NCBI GenBank assembly: GCA_017416505.1
Contig: JAFQCI010000148.1
Coordinates: 62,001-126,000, forward strand
Reading direction: 5' to 3'
Origin: Lachnospiraceae bacterium
GTDB taxonomy: Bacteria; Bacillota_A; Clostridia; Lachnospirales; Lachnospiraceae
Length of the DNA: 64,000 bases
Made by a program: the position numbers and the translations under genes. Below, in pieces: positions 8,814 through 19,175 of this stretch. The notes below the pieces were generated by a model that worked only from the letters and a program-made list of their open reading frames with translations, was not told the DNA's origin and did not search any database. The stretch's first letter is position 1. The number at the start of each line of letters is the position of its first letter.

Positions 8814-10877
8814 TTATTTATCTATATCTGTTCTCTTCGTCATATTATGAACCACCTCTTTTACCAAAAGTGGTAAAAATGGCTTCGTAATATAATCATC
8901 GCATCCATACTGGGAAAAACCGGTTGACAAATCCAATGTTTTATCACCGGTCATAAGTACTACCGGTGTCTGGTATTTTTCTCTGATTAATTTCAGCGTT
9001 TCCATTCCATCCATTTCAGGCATTTTAACATCCAGTAGAATCAAATCAAAAGCCTGATTTTCTAAGATATTTAGTGCTTCCTTTCCACCACCGGCTGAAA
9101 CCACCTCATAACCAGATTCATCACTCATAATATGCGTAATAATTTTATTATTTATTGCTTCATCATCTACCGTAAGAATCCTTCTCTTTTTAGAATCTTT
9201 TTCCCTCATGGAATAATCTTTATCTTCATCTATCATCTTTAGCATTACTTCAGCTATATATGGGTCAAACTGGCTATTTTTCCCTTTTTCGATTTCACTT
9301 CTTACAAGGTCTTGAGGTAATGCCTTTCGATAACTTCGATTGCTGGCCATTGCATCGTACGCATCTGCAACTGCAAGGATTCGTGCAACCTCCGGTATAT
9401 TTTCACCTAAGAGTCCATTTGGGTATCCTTTCCCATCATATCTTTCATGATGGTACTTTGCAGCAATGGCAATACCACTGCTATCAGAAATTCCTTTCAA
9501 AATATGATAACCGGTGATAGAATGAACCTTAATAATATTATACTCTTCCTCCGTAAGTTTTCCGGGCTTATTAATAATTTCAGCCTGAATTCGTATTTTT
9601 CCTACATCATGCAAAAGACCTGCTCTATAGATTTCATCCTGTTCTTCTTTGCTTTTTCCTAACCGTTCTGCAATCATACGGGAATACTTGGCTACCCTTT
9701 TTGAATGTCCACTGGTATATCTGTCCTTTGCATCAACCGCTTCACTAAGAGCTGTCACTGTTTGGATAAAAAGTTCTTTTGTTCTTAATTCCTGTTCTTT
9801 TACTTCTCTCGTCTTTTCTTCTACCTTTTTTTCCATGGCAGTATTGTACTGCTCAATTGTATTATAATATTTCTTTTCCATTGTCCGATTTACAAATTCT
9901 AACAAATAACCGATATAACCTTTATTTGCATATGAAATTCGACGAATCCCAAACTGATAATATTTACCATCCACACTAATATACTTGTATACGCTTTCTT
10001 CTCCGTTCCAATCCATCAGATACTGAATACATTCTTTATATAAATAGCTGTCTGAAACACAAACCTCTTGATCAATACTCCAGGATTGCATTTCCGGGAA
10101 TACTTTCTTTATTAAATCATTTGCGTTTACGTATCGGTATTTATTATCAAATATGATATATCCGTACTCATTCATCCTTTCTATGGAAGCTGAAATATTT
10201 GCAGTCATATCATACATATTAATGTGTTCAAAATATTTATTCAAAAATAAGATTCCAACCAGGTACCCAATGGATAGAAAATCAATATTCGAATGAAAAA
10301 CACGTTCCAAAATATAAATGAAACAGATAGAAAATCCTGTTGCACATATTGTAACAACTAATCGAAATGATATCTCTTTTCTTTTTCTTAATGCAATCAA
10401 AAGATATACTATCATAATCATCGCATATAAAGCCATCATAATAGGATATAATAAATGCAACGGACCATATGTTTTAATTAAATAATGATATCCATTACCG
10501 ATTCCAAGTTCTACCTGCTTATAATATATTGTGGAATGTCCAATGGTAAATACAAGACCCATGATTACAGTAGAGTAAAGGAACAAAAAACCGGATAAAA
10601 TCTTAGGCAGCTTTCCCCCACATAATTTACTTAAAACCAGTACGGTTAGCAAAGGGGCATAACTTCCACCCACGTACAGGAACTTATTTGCCCAAATTGC
10701 CATTTCAATACTTTCAGCATCTGCCAACATATATCTTCCAAGGCAATTAACCGTAACTAAGATACAAAAAAGTAAATAGAAGGAATCTACTTTTTTGTTT
10801 TTAATAAGAAAACTTCCTGTCACAATGAGTGCAAACAAAAATACTAAAAAATAAAACCATGTTACCATTTTACGCAT
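8814..10877 (-). CDS. Membrane HD-GYP protein with C-terminal receiver domain
   Basis: The 687-residue protein has an N-terminal seven-helix membrane region (about 1-215), a PAS-like segment (about 225-330), a short coiled coil, an HD-GYP domain (about 365-545) with HSKRVAKYS, GLLHDVGKIRI and HHERYDGKGYP, and a receiver domain (about 565-680) with VDDEA, phosphoacceptor LLDVKMPEMDG and ITKPF. All HD-GYP metal ligands and the GYP motif appear intact, so cyclic di-GMP phosphodiesterase activity is likely. A receiver C-terminal to the effector is less common than the reverse order. Next to a hybrid kinase ending in Hpt, which could phosphorylate it. Start at 10877 or three codons further in. Confidence 0.85.
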   Translation of the reverse strand: MRKMVTWFYFLVFLFALIVTGSFLIKNKKVDSFYLLFCILVTVNCLGRYMLADAESIEMAIWANKFLYVGGSYAPLLTVLVLSKLCGGKLPKILSGFLFLYSTVIMGLVFTIGHSTIYYKQVELGIGNGYHYLIKTYGPLHLLYPIMMALYAMIMIVYLLIALRKRKEISFRLVVTICATGFSICFIYILERVFHSNIDFLSIGYLVGILFLNKYFEHINMYDMTANISASIERMNEYGYIIFDNKYRYVNANDLIKKVFPEMQSWSIDQEVCVSDSYLYKECIQYLMDWNGEESVYKYISVDGKYYQFGIRRISYANKGYIGYLLEFVNRTMEKKYYNTIEQYNTAMEKKVEEKTREVKEQELRTKELFIQTVTALSEAVDAKDRYTSGHSKRVAKYSRMIAERLGKSKEEQDEIYRAGLLHDVGKIRIQAEIINKPGKLTEEEYNIIKVHSITGYHILKGISDSSGIAIAAKYHHERYDGKGYPNGLLGENIPEVARILAVADAYDAMASNRSYRKALPQDLVRSEIEKGKNSQFDPYIAEVMLKMIDEDKDYSMREKDSKKRRILTVDDEAINNKIITHIMSDESGYEVVSAGGGKEALNILENQAFDLILLDVKMPEMDGMETLKLIREKYQTPVVLMTGDKTLDLSTGFSQYGCDDYITKPFLPLLVKEVVHNMTKRTDIDK

Positions 10878-10935
10878 CCTTCCCTTCTCGTATCTTTCAT
10901 TCGCTTCTTATTATGATTTATGGCTAACAATATTT

Positions 10936-13185
10936 TTATGTTAGCACTTCGTACTGTTTACAGATGTTATCGTACTGTTTCAATAGCTCTGCTTGTAATT
11001 CCCTGATTTCTTCGGAAAAATGGTCTTTAGAAAGCTTTTCCATCTCATACGCCAAATCCCCTAGTTTCTTTGCGCCTATGGAATATGCACTGTTTTTAAA
11101 CCCATGTATCCGTATACAGTAGTTTTTATAATCACCTTCTAAAAGGTATCTTTCTAACTCTTGTCTGATGGATAAACGTGTAAAATCACGTAGTATTTCT
11201 ATGTAAAAATCCTTATCTCCACTGCAAACCTTGAATCCCATTTCAAAATCTATCTCCGGCAAAGTTTTATGTAACTTTTCGATTAAAATATCACTACTTA
11301 TTAACGTATTTGATGTTTCCTCGACCTCTTTAGTTTTATTACATTTGTCCGGCAAATATTTTAAAAACATTTTTTCTAATTTATCTTGTAATATTGGTTT
11401 TGATAAAAAATCTGTAAATCCTTCTTTTATATACATTTCTCTATCACTAACAATAGCATTTGCCGTCAACATAATAACCGGAATTCCTTCACAAAGCTTA
11501 TTCTCTTTCATCAAATGAAAGGTTTCGATACCATCCATCCCTGGCATCATATGATCTAAAAATACCATATCGAAAGACTGTTTCTTCAACTGTTCCAAAC
11601 ACTCTTTACCGCTTTCAGCAGTAAATATCTGCATTTTTGTCTGTTTTAACAGATTTTTAAACACTTTCAGATTCATAACATAATCATCAACAACTAATAT
11701 TTTTACATCCGTTGCAATAAAGGATGCATGGTAATCTTTTCTTTCTTTTAAATTCAGGAATCTTTCTTGAAAATTACCCACAGGTTCGTTATTTATTATT
11801 TTTTGTTCAACGGTAAAGGAGAACTCACTGCCCTTTCCATATTCACTTTGTATCTGCAATTCACTTCCAAATAAATGTAATAAATGCTGTACAATGTTCA
11901 TACCAAGGCCTGTGCCTTCTATTTGTCTATTTCTTGTTACATCAAATCTTAAAAAAGCATCATAAATCTTGCTAATATCCTCTTCTTTAATCCCAATTCC
12001 GGTATCTGTTACAGCACAATTTAAAAATGCACTTTCTCCCTCCACAGTACACCTTACTTTCAATGTTACGTTTCCTTCTTCTGTGTACTTCACCGCATTC
12101 GTAAGCAGATTTATTAAAATTTGTTTTATTCTTTTATCATCACCAAAGTATCCAACTGGTATATCAGAGTCAATGTCAAAAATTAAGTTCAAGCCTTTTT
12201 CTTTTGCTTTTATCTTTATCATATTATATAAATCATTTAACAAACTTCCGATTTCATAATTTACATTTACAATTTCCATTCTTCCTGCCTCCACCTTGCT
12301 GGAATCCAATATATCATCCAGAAGATTTAACAGAAGCAATGAGGATTCTTTGACATCCACTGCATATTCAGAAATCTCTTTCTCATTACTTTCCCTTAAA
12401 ATCATTTCATTCATGCCTATGATGGTATTAATAGGAGTTCTTATTTCATGGGAAAACTTTGCCAAAAATTCGCTTTTGGCACGATTGGCTTGTTCTGCTT
12501 CCGTTTTAGCTTTTTCTAATTCTTTCGTTAATCTCGCTTTTTCAACACTTCCACTCAAAATATGGTATATACTTCTACACACGGACATAAACCCGACGTA
12601 AATCAAACAGCGGGGAAGGACAAAATACAACAAAAGAGAAAAGAGAGGATTGGAATTAACCCCCATTTGGATCAGTTGACCATCTACTGCATAATCTTGA
12701 CATCTTCCACTGGTTAACAATAACATGTTTGCATCGCACAAACCATAGTAATATCCTCCAAATACAACAACAATTGTACTTATCACATTCAAACAATATA
12801 CAAATCTCATCAAGGGTTTGGATGAGTATAGTGTTGCATATAAAAATGGCAAAAGGGATATCAATATAACATGATATGTAATAAATATGCCTATTATTGT
12901 AAACACTAACATGCTACAAAACATGATGAAATATTTCATTTTCTTATTTGATAATGATACAAATCTGGTTATAATATATAGAACGAAATAGATCATCATG
13001 GATATTACAAATGGTATCTCCATCAATCTTTGTTCAATCACAAAAATCCCACATAGATTTAGCAAAAATGCTATGATAAACACCAACATAATGACCGAAA
13101 AACATTTCATTACATACATATTGGCTATGTATTCCTTATCCTCAATATAAGTTTCTATTTCAGCGTTTCTTTTATCTTGATCCAT
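10936..13185 (-). CDS. Hybrid sensor histidine kinase with receiver and Hpt domains
   Basis: About 749 residues: several N-terminal membrane helices (about 20-215), a short coiled coil, HisKA with [18 protein letters not shown], HATPase with [26 protein letters not shown] and GTGLGMNIV, a receiver with VVDDYVMN and [11 protein letters not shown], and a C-terminal Hpt domain with [18 protein letters not shown]. All phosphorelay residues (His, Asp, His) are present, as in BarA-type kinases. The ATG at 13185 has AGAGAGGAAG upstream; the frame extends to an ATG at 13254 with a poorer site. No classical response regulator is adjacent, so the receiver of the HD-GYP protein 58 bp downstream is the obvious final acceptor. 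Confidence 0.87.
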   Translation of the reverse strand: MDQDKRNAEIETYIEDKEYIANMYVMKCFSVIMLVFIIAFLLNLCGIFVIEQRLMEIPFVISMMIYFVLYIITRFVSLSNKKMKYFIMFCSMLVFTIIGIFITYHVILISLLPFLYATLYSSKPLMRFVYCLNVISTIVVVFGGYYYGLCDANMLLLTSGRCQDYAVDGQLIQMGVNSNPLFSLLLYFVLPRCLIYVGFMSVCRSIYHILSGSVEKARLTKELEKAKTEAEQANRAKSEFLAKFSHEIRTPINTIIGMNEMILRESNEKEISEYAVDVKESSLLLLNLLDDILDSSKVEAGRMEIVNVNYEIGSLLNDLYNMIKIKAKEKGLNLIFDIDSDIPVGYFGDDKRIKQILINLLTNAVKYTEEGNVTLKVRCTVEGESAFLNCAVTDTGIGIKEEDISKIYDAFLRFDVTRNRQIEGTGLGMNIVQHLLHLFGSELQIQSEYGKGSEFSFTVEQKIINNEPVGNFQERFLNLKERKDYHASFIATDVKILVVDDYVMNLKVFKNLLKQTKMQIFTAESGKECLEQLKKQSFDMVFLDHMMPGMDGIETFHLMKENKLCEGIPVIMLTANAIVSDREMYIKEGFTDFLSKPILQDKLEKMFLKYLPDKCNKTKEVEETSNTLISSDILIEKLHKTLPEIDFEMGFKVCSGDKDFYIEILRDFTRLSIRQELERYLLEGDYKNYCIRIHGFKNSAYSIGAKKLGDLAYEMEKLSKDHFSEEIRELQAELLKQYDNICKQYEVLT

Positions 13186-13328
13186 ACTTGACTTCCTCTC
13201 TCTTATCACCTTGTTTATCATCATACCATTTTTTTCTTTATTACCATAGTCCATTGGTTCGTTATTCCCTCACTAATCATATTAACACAAAGCCTCTGGT
13301 CATTCAATGCATTTGTTCGTTTTATCCG

Positions 13329-15665
13329 TCACGGTATGACAAATACCATCGCCCCTTCTTCTTTGGTATTATGAATTCTTATTCCTCTTTTTATGAGCCT
13401 TTCCAACACTTCCTCACTTGGGTGTCCATAATGATTATTTCCGCAGGATATCACAGCATTCGTTGGTTTTATTCTATCCAGAAATGGTTCACTGGTAGAA
13501 TATTTGGAACCGTGATGCGGAACTTTTAGGAAATCTATTTCTTTTGAAACTTTTTCTAACAATGCAGCTTCTGTGTCTTCGCCAATATCTCCGGTAAAGA
13601 GCATGGTTTTTCCATGATAAGATAGCTCCATTACCATTGAGGATTCATTTGCGTTTTCATACGTCCCATCATTTTCAGGACTAAGTATCTTGATTTTCAA
13701 ATCTTTTTGATAAAGTTCCATTCCTTCTGTCACAATCATGGTATTTTCATCGTTGAGATATTGCATTAGTTCACTGTCTTTTAAGTCGTTTTCGGCTGTA
13801 TAAGCGGAAATTACCACCTTTTTTATTTTCCCCATTTCTAAAAGTTCCACGACACCGGAAATATGGTCTGCATCCAAATGGGAAACAAATGCATAATCAA
13901 TCTGTTCTATCCCGTAATAATCCATGGCAGGAACTAAAATATACTTTCCAAGTTGCTTTTTCGAACTACTTCCTCCATCAATTAAAAGATTGATTCCTCC
14001 TTCCTGTTTTAGTAAAATGCCATCGCCCTGTCCTACATCTAATACTGCCACGTGCAATTTCCCTTGATGATGAAATCCGTACATTCCAAAGAAAAACAAT
14101 AACCAAAAACATAGTACATAAAAACAACTCTTCTTTTCCCTAAATAACGTGCAAAAACTAACCTTAACAGATTTTATTAAGCCATTCTGTTTTAACTCCT
14201 TATAACCATCCCAAACTTTTCTCTTTCTATCTTTCGAACACCTCTCATTTACCATGTTTTCCGAAGATTTTCCCAAAATATAAAAACTAAGAACTATTAG
14301 TACATAATAGATGGCATACCACCACCATGGATTATGAGGGATTCTGATTTTATAACATGGCAGCATTTGATTTATTTTTGTAATAAAACGTACTCCTTCT
14401 AAATAAATTTCGATAAAATTTAGCAAAAATCCTGCTGTTTTGGGCAATACAAAACTTAAAATAGAAATTAAAATGGAAGCAGTCAAAAAATAAGAAAAGA
14501 AAAACAATACAAGAAAATTAGTAAGAAAGGAATAGGTCACAAGATAATGATTAGATTCTGCAAAAACAGGAAATAATCCGAGCTGAACACAGAAACCTGA
14601 CATAAAATATTGTTTCCAAACTGATTTTCCCTTCCACACTTTTTCTATCCATCCCGGAAAAACGGCCAGAGAATAAACTGCCAGAAAGGACAAATAAAAG
14701 GTAGAGTGCAATAATACGAAAGGTTGTTTTACCACTACTATGGCGGCAACCAATGACAAGGTAGTAAGCAAATCACTTTTTCTCCCCATGACTTCCCCTA
14801 TTAGTACAATAAACAACATAAGAAATGCCCGTTCCATAGACACAGAATTTCCCACCATAAAGGTATATAAAAGTAAAATTAGGATTGCCAAAAAAGCCGA
14901 GGAAAAATAAGAAACCCTCCTTTTTCGCAAGAAACGAAATAAACTCATTCCGATGCATCCCATATGCAGACCTGATATTGCCAAAATATGACTGATTCCT
15001 GCCTCCTGATACCGGATTTTATCTTCTTCTGACAGACCGGTTTTATCTCCTAATAAAATTCCCGTGAGTATTCCCGCATTCTCTGCTTTCATAAATTGAA
15101 AGTAAAATTCTTTTAACATCCTGGAACCATTTTTTGATAATTGATAGAATAGATTTTGATTTTCTTTTAAAATAGTGACTTGATTAGAAATACATTGATA
15201 GGAAATACCAATGCTATGATAATAATAACTGACGTGAAATTCACCCGGATTGGTGGGTTCTGAAAAACAGGATAATTCACCCTGTACCTTAACTTTATCT
15301 CCTTTTTCTACAGAAACGGTACTTTTTAGTACTTTTACCTGAATGACTTTGTCCCCTATTTCCTCCGTTTTTAAATAAAAATATGGGTTTTCTCCCTCAA
15401 AACTTTCGGTTACTGTTCCCGTTATCGTAACCAAAGTACCATCTCTTTCCTTTTCCTGAAGCAAGGATTTTTTAGCATTTACCCCCTGAGCATAAAACAG
15501 AAAAATAATGCCAAACAAAAACAATGCAAACCTGCTTTTTTCCTTCCATCCTGCAAACATAAGAAACAGGATACAAAGAAGTAACCCTTGCCAAAATGCC
15601 ATTAGCCCCAACGCCTCTCCAAGCACGATGAAAATGGCTATATATGCCAAAGGTCGTTTTTTCAT
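13329..15665 (-). CDS. comEC: DNA internalization competence protein ComEC/Rec2
   Basis: The 778-residue protein has an N-terminal membrane and OB-fold-like region (DUF4131), a multi-helix competence domain with HILAISGLHMGCIG (about 235-245), and a C-terminal metallo-beta-lactamase domain with VLDVGQGDGILL, LLIDGGSSS, VSHLDADHISGV and VPHHGSKYST. ComEC forms the membrane channel for single-stranded DNA uptake, and its beta-lactamase-like domain is a nuclease for the non-transported strand. It appears full length. Start at 15665 with GGAG upstream. Confidence 0.92.
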   Translation of the reverse strand: MKKRPLAYIAIFIVLGEALGLMAFWQGLLLCILFLMFAGWKEKSRFALFLFGIIFLFYAQGVNAKKSLLQEKERDGTLVTITGTVTESFEGENPYFYLKTEEIGDKVIQVKVLKSTVSVEKGDKVKVQGELSCFSEPTNPGEFHVSYYYHSIGISYQCISNQVTILKENQNLFYQLSKNGSRMLKEFYFQFMKAENAGILTGILLGDKTGLSEEDKIRYQEAGISHILAISGLHMGCIGMSLFRFLRKRRVSYFSSAFLAILILLLYTFMVGNSVSMERAFLMLFIVLIGEVMGRKSDLLTTLSLVAAIVVVKQPFVLLHSTFYLSFLAVYSLAVFPGWIEKVWKGKSVWKQYFMSGFCVQLGLFPVFAESNHYLVTYSFLTNFLVLFFFSYFLTASILISILSFVLPKTAGFLLNFIEIYLEGVRFITKINQMLPCYKIRIPHNPWWWYAIYYVLIVLSFYILGKSSENMVNERCSKDRKRKVWDGYKELKQNGLIKSVKVSFCTLFREKKSCFYVLCFWLLFFFGMYGFHHQGKLHVAVLDVGQGDGILLKQEGGINLLIDGGSSSKKQLGKYILVPAMDYYGIEQIDYAFVSHLDADHISGVVELLEMGKIKKVVISAYTAENDLKDSELMQYLNDENTMIVTEGMELYQKDLKIKILSPENDGTYENANESSMVMELSYHGKTMLFTGDIGEDTEAALLEKVSKEIDFLKVPHHGSKYSTSEPFLDRIKPTNAVISCGNNHYGHPSEEVLERLIKRGIRIHNTKEEGAMVFVIP

Positions 15666-15696
15666 GTTTTCTCCTTATAAATATTATAAAAAATTA

Positions 15697-15796
15697 GGTA
15701 ATTGCAATACTATAATATTTTATGTGAAAATGATTCAAAAGTAACAAAACAACGCAGGCACGCTTTCGCTGCGTTCGGCTCGTAGCGGTACTACTT
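15697..15796 (+). repeat. Foldback intergenic element, copy 1 (left half)
   Basis: Left arm GGTAATTGCAATACTATAAT, then TGATTCAAAAGTAACAAAAC and the core hairpin AACGCAG...CTGCGTT (15751-15775) followed by CGGCTCGTAGCGGTACT. The right half found in copies 2 and 3 is missing; unrelated small hairpins follow (GCCAC-tagc-GTGGC at 15828-15841; AGGTG..CACCT at 15843-15866). It lies between comEC and the GerMN gene. Confidence 0.8.
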
Positions 15797-15906
15797 CCTC
15801 AATGATTCACGACATATTTTTTAAACCGCCACTAGCGTGGCTAGGTGCCACGTTTACATGTCACCTGTTTGTGCCTATGCCCATTGCTTATTTTCTTCCT
15901 ATTTTT

Positions 15907-16848
15907 CTACGATTCATTAATTAAATCCAGTTTTCTTTCAAAAAAATCACCAGAAATCATGTTATCATAATATTCTGTAATTTTTTCCCCTTCCACAGTA
16001 AATGATACTTTACTTACAGTAGGTAGTTCTACCAAAGAATTTACAATGGCATAAATTTTTACAACATCTTTTACCCCTTCAACGGAATCCAAAAACTCTT
16101 TGCTAAGATCTATATAGCAAACCCCATCCTTGGTAGCAGCTTTTAGCACCTTTGTTTTCGACGGGATACAAGGATATGCTCCGGTTCCACCCGGTCCTGC
16201 AATCAGACAATTTAATACTATTTCTTCTATGGAAACATCCTGGCTTAAATCAACAATAACATATTGTCGTACCAACTGTTCTCCCGTATCATCTGCGAAA
16301 TATAATACCACTTCTCCTAAGGTACTGCTTTCTTCGCCTTCATCCACAAAAGAAGTGTCACCCAATCGTCCCACCAGATTATTGTTACTGTCTGTCAGCA
16401 TATTACCATTCACCTTAAAATCTACGGAATCTACAGCTTCCAACTGACATAAACTCTTTACAATGGCTGCTCTGGCAAGAATCTCTTCATATCCCTCTAA
16501 GATATTATAATCTACTTCACAAATAACGGAAATATTCGGTTCCGACCATTCGATTCCGGTAATTTTAATACTGGAAGGAATGGCTGCCTGATACCCTTCT
16601 TCCTCATTGCCATGACCTAATGCTGCTAAAATATCTTCGGCCTGTTTCTCAGTGCTAATGCTCTTATTTACATTATAAGGAACCGGAACCAACTGGGTTT
16701 GTTCTAAATTTGTAAAATAAATTTTAATCTGCCCTTCTTGAAGTTCAAGTTTTGTTTCTTCTGTTTTCTCATTAGCATGGTTATTACACGCTGTTAAGAA
16801 AAGCAGACACCAAAAAAGGCAGAACATGGTTATCCTTTTTTTTGGCAT
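15907..16848 (-). CDS. GerM-like lipoprotein with two GerMN domains
   Basis: About 313 residues. A lipoprotein signal peptide ends FLTAC; two GerMN (sporulation/spore germination) repeats follow, roughly residues 45-160 and 175-290, each with the pattern seen in TEKQAEDILAALGHG..VDFKVNG and SIEEIVLNCLIAGP..VSFTVEG. GerM in Bacillus is needed for sporulation and germination. The ATG at 16848 is preferred because GGAG lies 6 nt upstream and the signal peptide then starts MPKKRITMF; the frame extends ten codons further. The neighbouring two-component genes may share its transcript. Confidence 0.85.
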   Translation of the reverse strand: MPKKRITMFCLFWCLLFLTACNNHANEKTEETKLELQEGQIKIYFTNLEQTQLVPVPYNVNKSISTEKQAEDILAALGHGNEEEGYQAAIPSSIKITGIEWSEPNISVICEVDYNILEGYEEILARAAIVKSLCQLEAVDSVDFKVNGNMLTDSNNNLVGRLGDTSFVDEGEESSTLGEVVLYFADDTGEQLVRQYVIVDLSQDVSIEEIVLNCLIAGPGGTGAYPCIPSKTKVLKAATKDGVCYIDLSKEFLDSVEGVKDVVKIYAIVNSLVELPTVSKVSFTVEGEKITEYYDNMISGDFFERKLDLINES

Positions 16849-16910
16849 AGTAATCTCCATTCCTGTAACGAATCTCATTGATTTACGACCTACTCATCTG
16901 TGAATCATCT

Positions 16911-16987
16911 GTAACTGTTTATATGTGAGCAGTTACAATCATCTCCCTTAATTTGTTACTGTCCACTCGTGCCTCGTAAACAGTAAC
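16911..16987. repeat. Two hairpins, including the 33-bp element (copy 2 of 4)
   Basis: GTAACTG..CAGTTAC pairs at 16911-16936. The 33-bp repeat GTTACTGT..ACAGTAAC with loop CCACTCGTGCCTCGTAA lies at 16955-16987, ending 2 bp from the stop codon of the histidine kinase gene. Confidence 0.85.
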
Positions 16988-16988
16988 C

Positions 16989-18440
16989 TTAATTTTCCTT
17001 ATTTACCACTTGTCCGGTATAAGTTAAAGGAATTCTCATGGTAAAGGTAGTTCCTTCTCCAGGTTTACTATATAACTTAATGGCACCTTTGTGCATTAAG
17101 ATAGCACTTCTTGTAATAGATAAACCAAGCCCCGTTCCTCCGGTATCTCTGGACCTTGCTTTATCTACACGATAAAATCGTTCAAACACCTGTGTCTGAC
17201 AATCTTCCGGAATACCCACTCCAGAATCCGAAACTTTAATATAAAAATACTTATGGTCGGAATTTAAGGAAACCCTTACCCATCCGTTATCCACATTATA
17301 CTTTATGGCATTTTCAATCAAATTGGAAATCGCAAGGGAAATCTTCACATCATCGATTTCAGCAGTTACGGTTCTAAAACTTTCAAATACAATTTCTATA
17401 TTACGTTTGGCAGCCAATGGTTTCAATCGTTTTAACAACAATTCCAGCAATTCATTGATATTTACACTTGAAATATTTAAAACCGTGGCTTTTTTATCCA
17501 TTTTAATTAAGGACAACAAATCATTGATAATCTGGTTTTCCCTGTCGATTTCTGCTACAATATCCCCCATAAATTCCCGATACATTTCTGCCGGAGCATC
17601 CTCCTGAATCAGCAAGGATTCCGCCAACACCTTCATAGACGTAATCGGAGTTTTCAATTCATGAGATACATTGGATACGAATTCCTGTCTGGAATCTTCC
17701 AAATGATTGATTCGATGGATAATCTGATTTAAAGATGCCGCCAAATCCTGCATTTCTGAAAATCCCTTTATCTTAATTTCGTTGTCTTCCATGGTATCTT
17801 CCGAAACAAGCTCTAAATGCTGCTTCATTTTCTTAAAATCTTTTGTGGTAATGATTGCGATAAAACAAGCCAAAAGCAGTGCTAAAATCACAGTAATCAG
17901 ATAAAAGTTATCCGACTTTTCCTTTACATACTCACTGGTAGCTTCGATTTCCTTGGTGGGTGCCGTTACAATAATGACACCTCTGCATTCTCCTCCGCTA
18001 CTGCTTTTAATTGGAGTGAACACCTTGATATAATTATTTTTAATCTCATAAGGCTCATATTCACCATCACGCATAATTTGAAATACATCTTCCGATATCA
18101 TATATTTCCCTTGCTGAATGGTGTAAGTATCTTTGATTACACGATAATTATAGTCGATTACAATGACTCTTCCTTCCAACACGCTGGCAAGCTGGTCTAT
18201 TTCTGCCTCTAAATCCTTGGTATTTTCACCACTTAATACAAAATTAGATGCCAGAAGCTGAGTCGCTAAGATATTGCTTTGACTCTGAACATAAGAAATC
18301 CTTAATTCCATAGACTTCTTCTCATAGGATTTTTGAACAATCTGAGAATAGAATGTAATTAATGCAATCACTAAAACAAAGAAGGAAATCCCAACAAAGA
18401 ACTTCATGCTCTTAATATTTGAAAAAGGTTTTTTCATCAT
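16989..18440 (-). CDS. Membrane sensor histidine kinase (PhoR/WalK type)
   Basis: The 483-residue protein has two membrane helices (about 13-31 and 175-195) around an extracytoplasmic sensor of about 140 residues, a HAMP-like region, HisKA with FVSNVSHELKTPITSMKV, and HATPase with ISNLIENAIKYN, VSDSGVGIPED and GTGLGLSITRS. Orthodox kinase with all boxes intact. The cognate OmpR-family regulator is 22 bp upstream in the same operon. The signal is unknown; the location between comEC and comEA may be chance. Confidence 0.9.
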   Translation of the reverse strand: MMKKPFSNIKSMKFFVGISFFVLVIALITFYSQIVQKSYEKKSMELRISYVQSQSNILATQLLASNFVLSGENTKDLEAEIDQLASVLEGRVIVIDYNYRVIKDTYTIQQGKYMISEDVFQIMRDGEYEPYEIKNNYIKVFTPIKSSSGGECRGVIIVTAPTKEIEATSEYVKEKSDNFYLITVILALLLACFIAIITTKDFKKMKQHLELVSEDTMEDNEIKIKGFSEMQDLAASLNQIIHRINHLEDSRQEFVSNVSHELKTPITSMKVLAESLLIQEDAPAEMYREFMGDIVAEIDRENQIINDLLSLIKMDKKATVLNISSVNINELLELLLKRLKPLAAKRNIEIVFESFRTVTAEIDDVKISLAISNLIENAIKYNVDNGWVRVSLNSDHKYFYIKVSDSGVGIPEDCQTQVFERFYRVDKARSRDTGGTGLGLSITRSAILMHKGAIKLYSKPGEGTTFTMRIPLTYTGQVVNKEN

Positions 18441-18462
18441 TGGTTCCTAATCCCCTTTTTGA

Positions 18463-19152
18463 CTATTTTTGAAAGTAATATCCTACTCCCCATTTCGTCT
18501 GCACATACTTAGGGTCACCTGGATTCTTTTCGATTTTTTCCCGTAATCTTCGAATATGCACATCTACCGTTCTGACATCCCCCGGATAGTCTTCTCCCCA
18601 AACAGTCTTTAATAATTCTTCCCGGGAATAAACTTTATTGGCATTAAACACTAAAAGTTCTAGTAAATCAAATTCCTTGGCAGTCAGGTTAATTGGCTTA
18701 TCATCCACGGTTACTCTTCTTGCTTCCACATCAATCATCAAACCTCGGATTAATCTTTGCTTATCATTATCCTGTGCCACATTTTTAGAAGCCCTTCTTC
18801 TCATAATTGCCTTAATTCTTGCCTTTACCTCAAGAATGTTAAAAGGCTTTGTAATGTAGTCATCGGCTCCATATTCCAGACCTAAAATCTTGTCCATATC
18901 ATCACCCTTGGCAGTCAACATGATAATGGGAACATCCGAAAATTCACGAATCTGCTGGCATACTTCCAAACCTGACATCTTTGGCAGCATGATATCCAAA
19001 AGCATAACATCGTATTCATTCTTCTTCACTAATTCTAAGGCTTCTTCTCCATCATAAGCACAATCCACCTTCATCTCATCCTGCTCTAAGCTGAATTTAA
19101 GTCCTTTTACAATTAATTTTTCATCGTCTACTACTAAAACTTTTCTATCCAT
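18463..19152 (-). CDS. OmpR/PhoB-family response regulator
   Basis: The 229-residue protein has a receiver domain with VVDDEK, phosphoacceptor MLLDIMLPKMSG, IIMLTAKG and YITKPFN, then a winged-helix DNA-binding domain with LTAKEFDLLELL and RTVDVHIRRLREKI ending TKWGVGYYFQK. It is transcribed just ahead of the histidine kinase and is its evident partner. Target genes cannot be read from the sequence. Confidence 0.94.
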   Translation of the reverse strand: MDRKVLVVDDEKLIVKGLKFSLEQDEMKVDCAYDGEEALELVKKNEYDVMLLDIMLPKMSGLEVCQQIREFSDVPIIMLTAKGDDMDKILGLEYGADDYITKPFNILEVKARIKAIMRRRASKNVAQDNDKQRLIRGLMIDVEARRVTVDDKPINLTAKEFDLLELLVFNANKVYSREELLKTVWGEDYPGDVRTVDVHIRRLREKIEKNPGDPKYVQTKWGVGYYFQK

Positions 19153-19175
19153 TTTTATTCCCCATATTCTAAATA

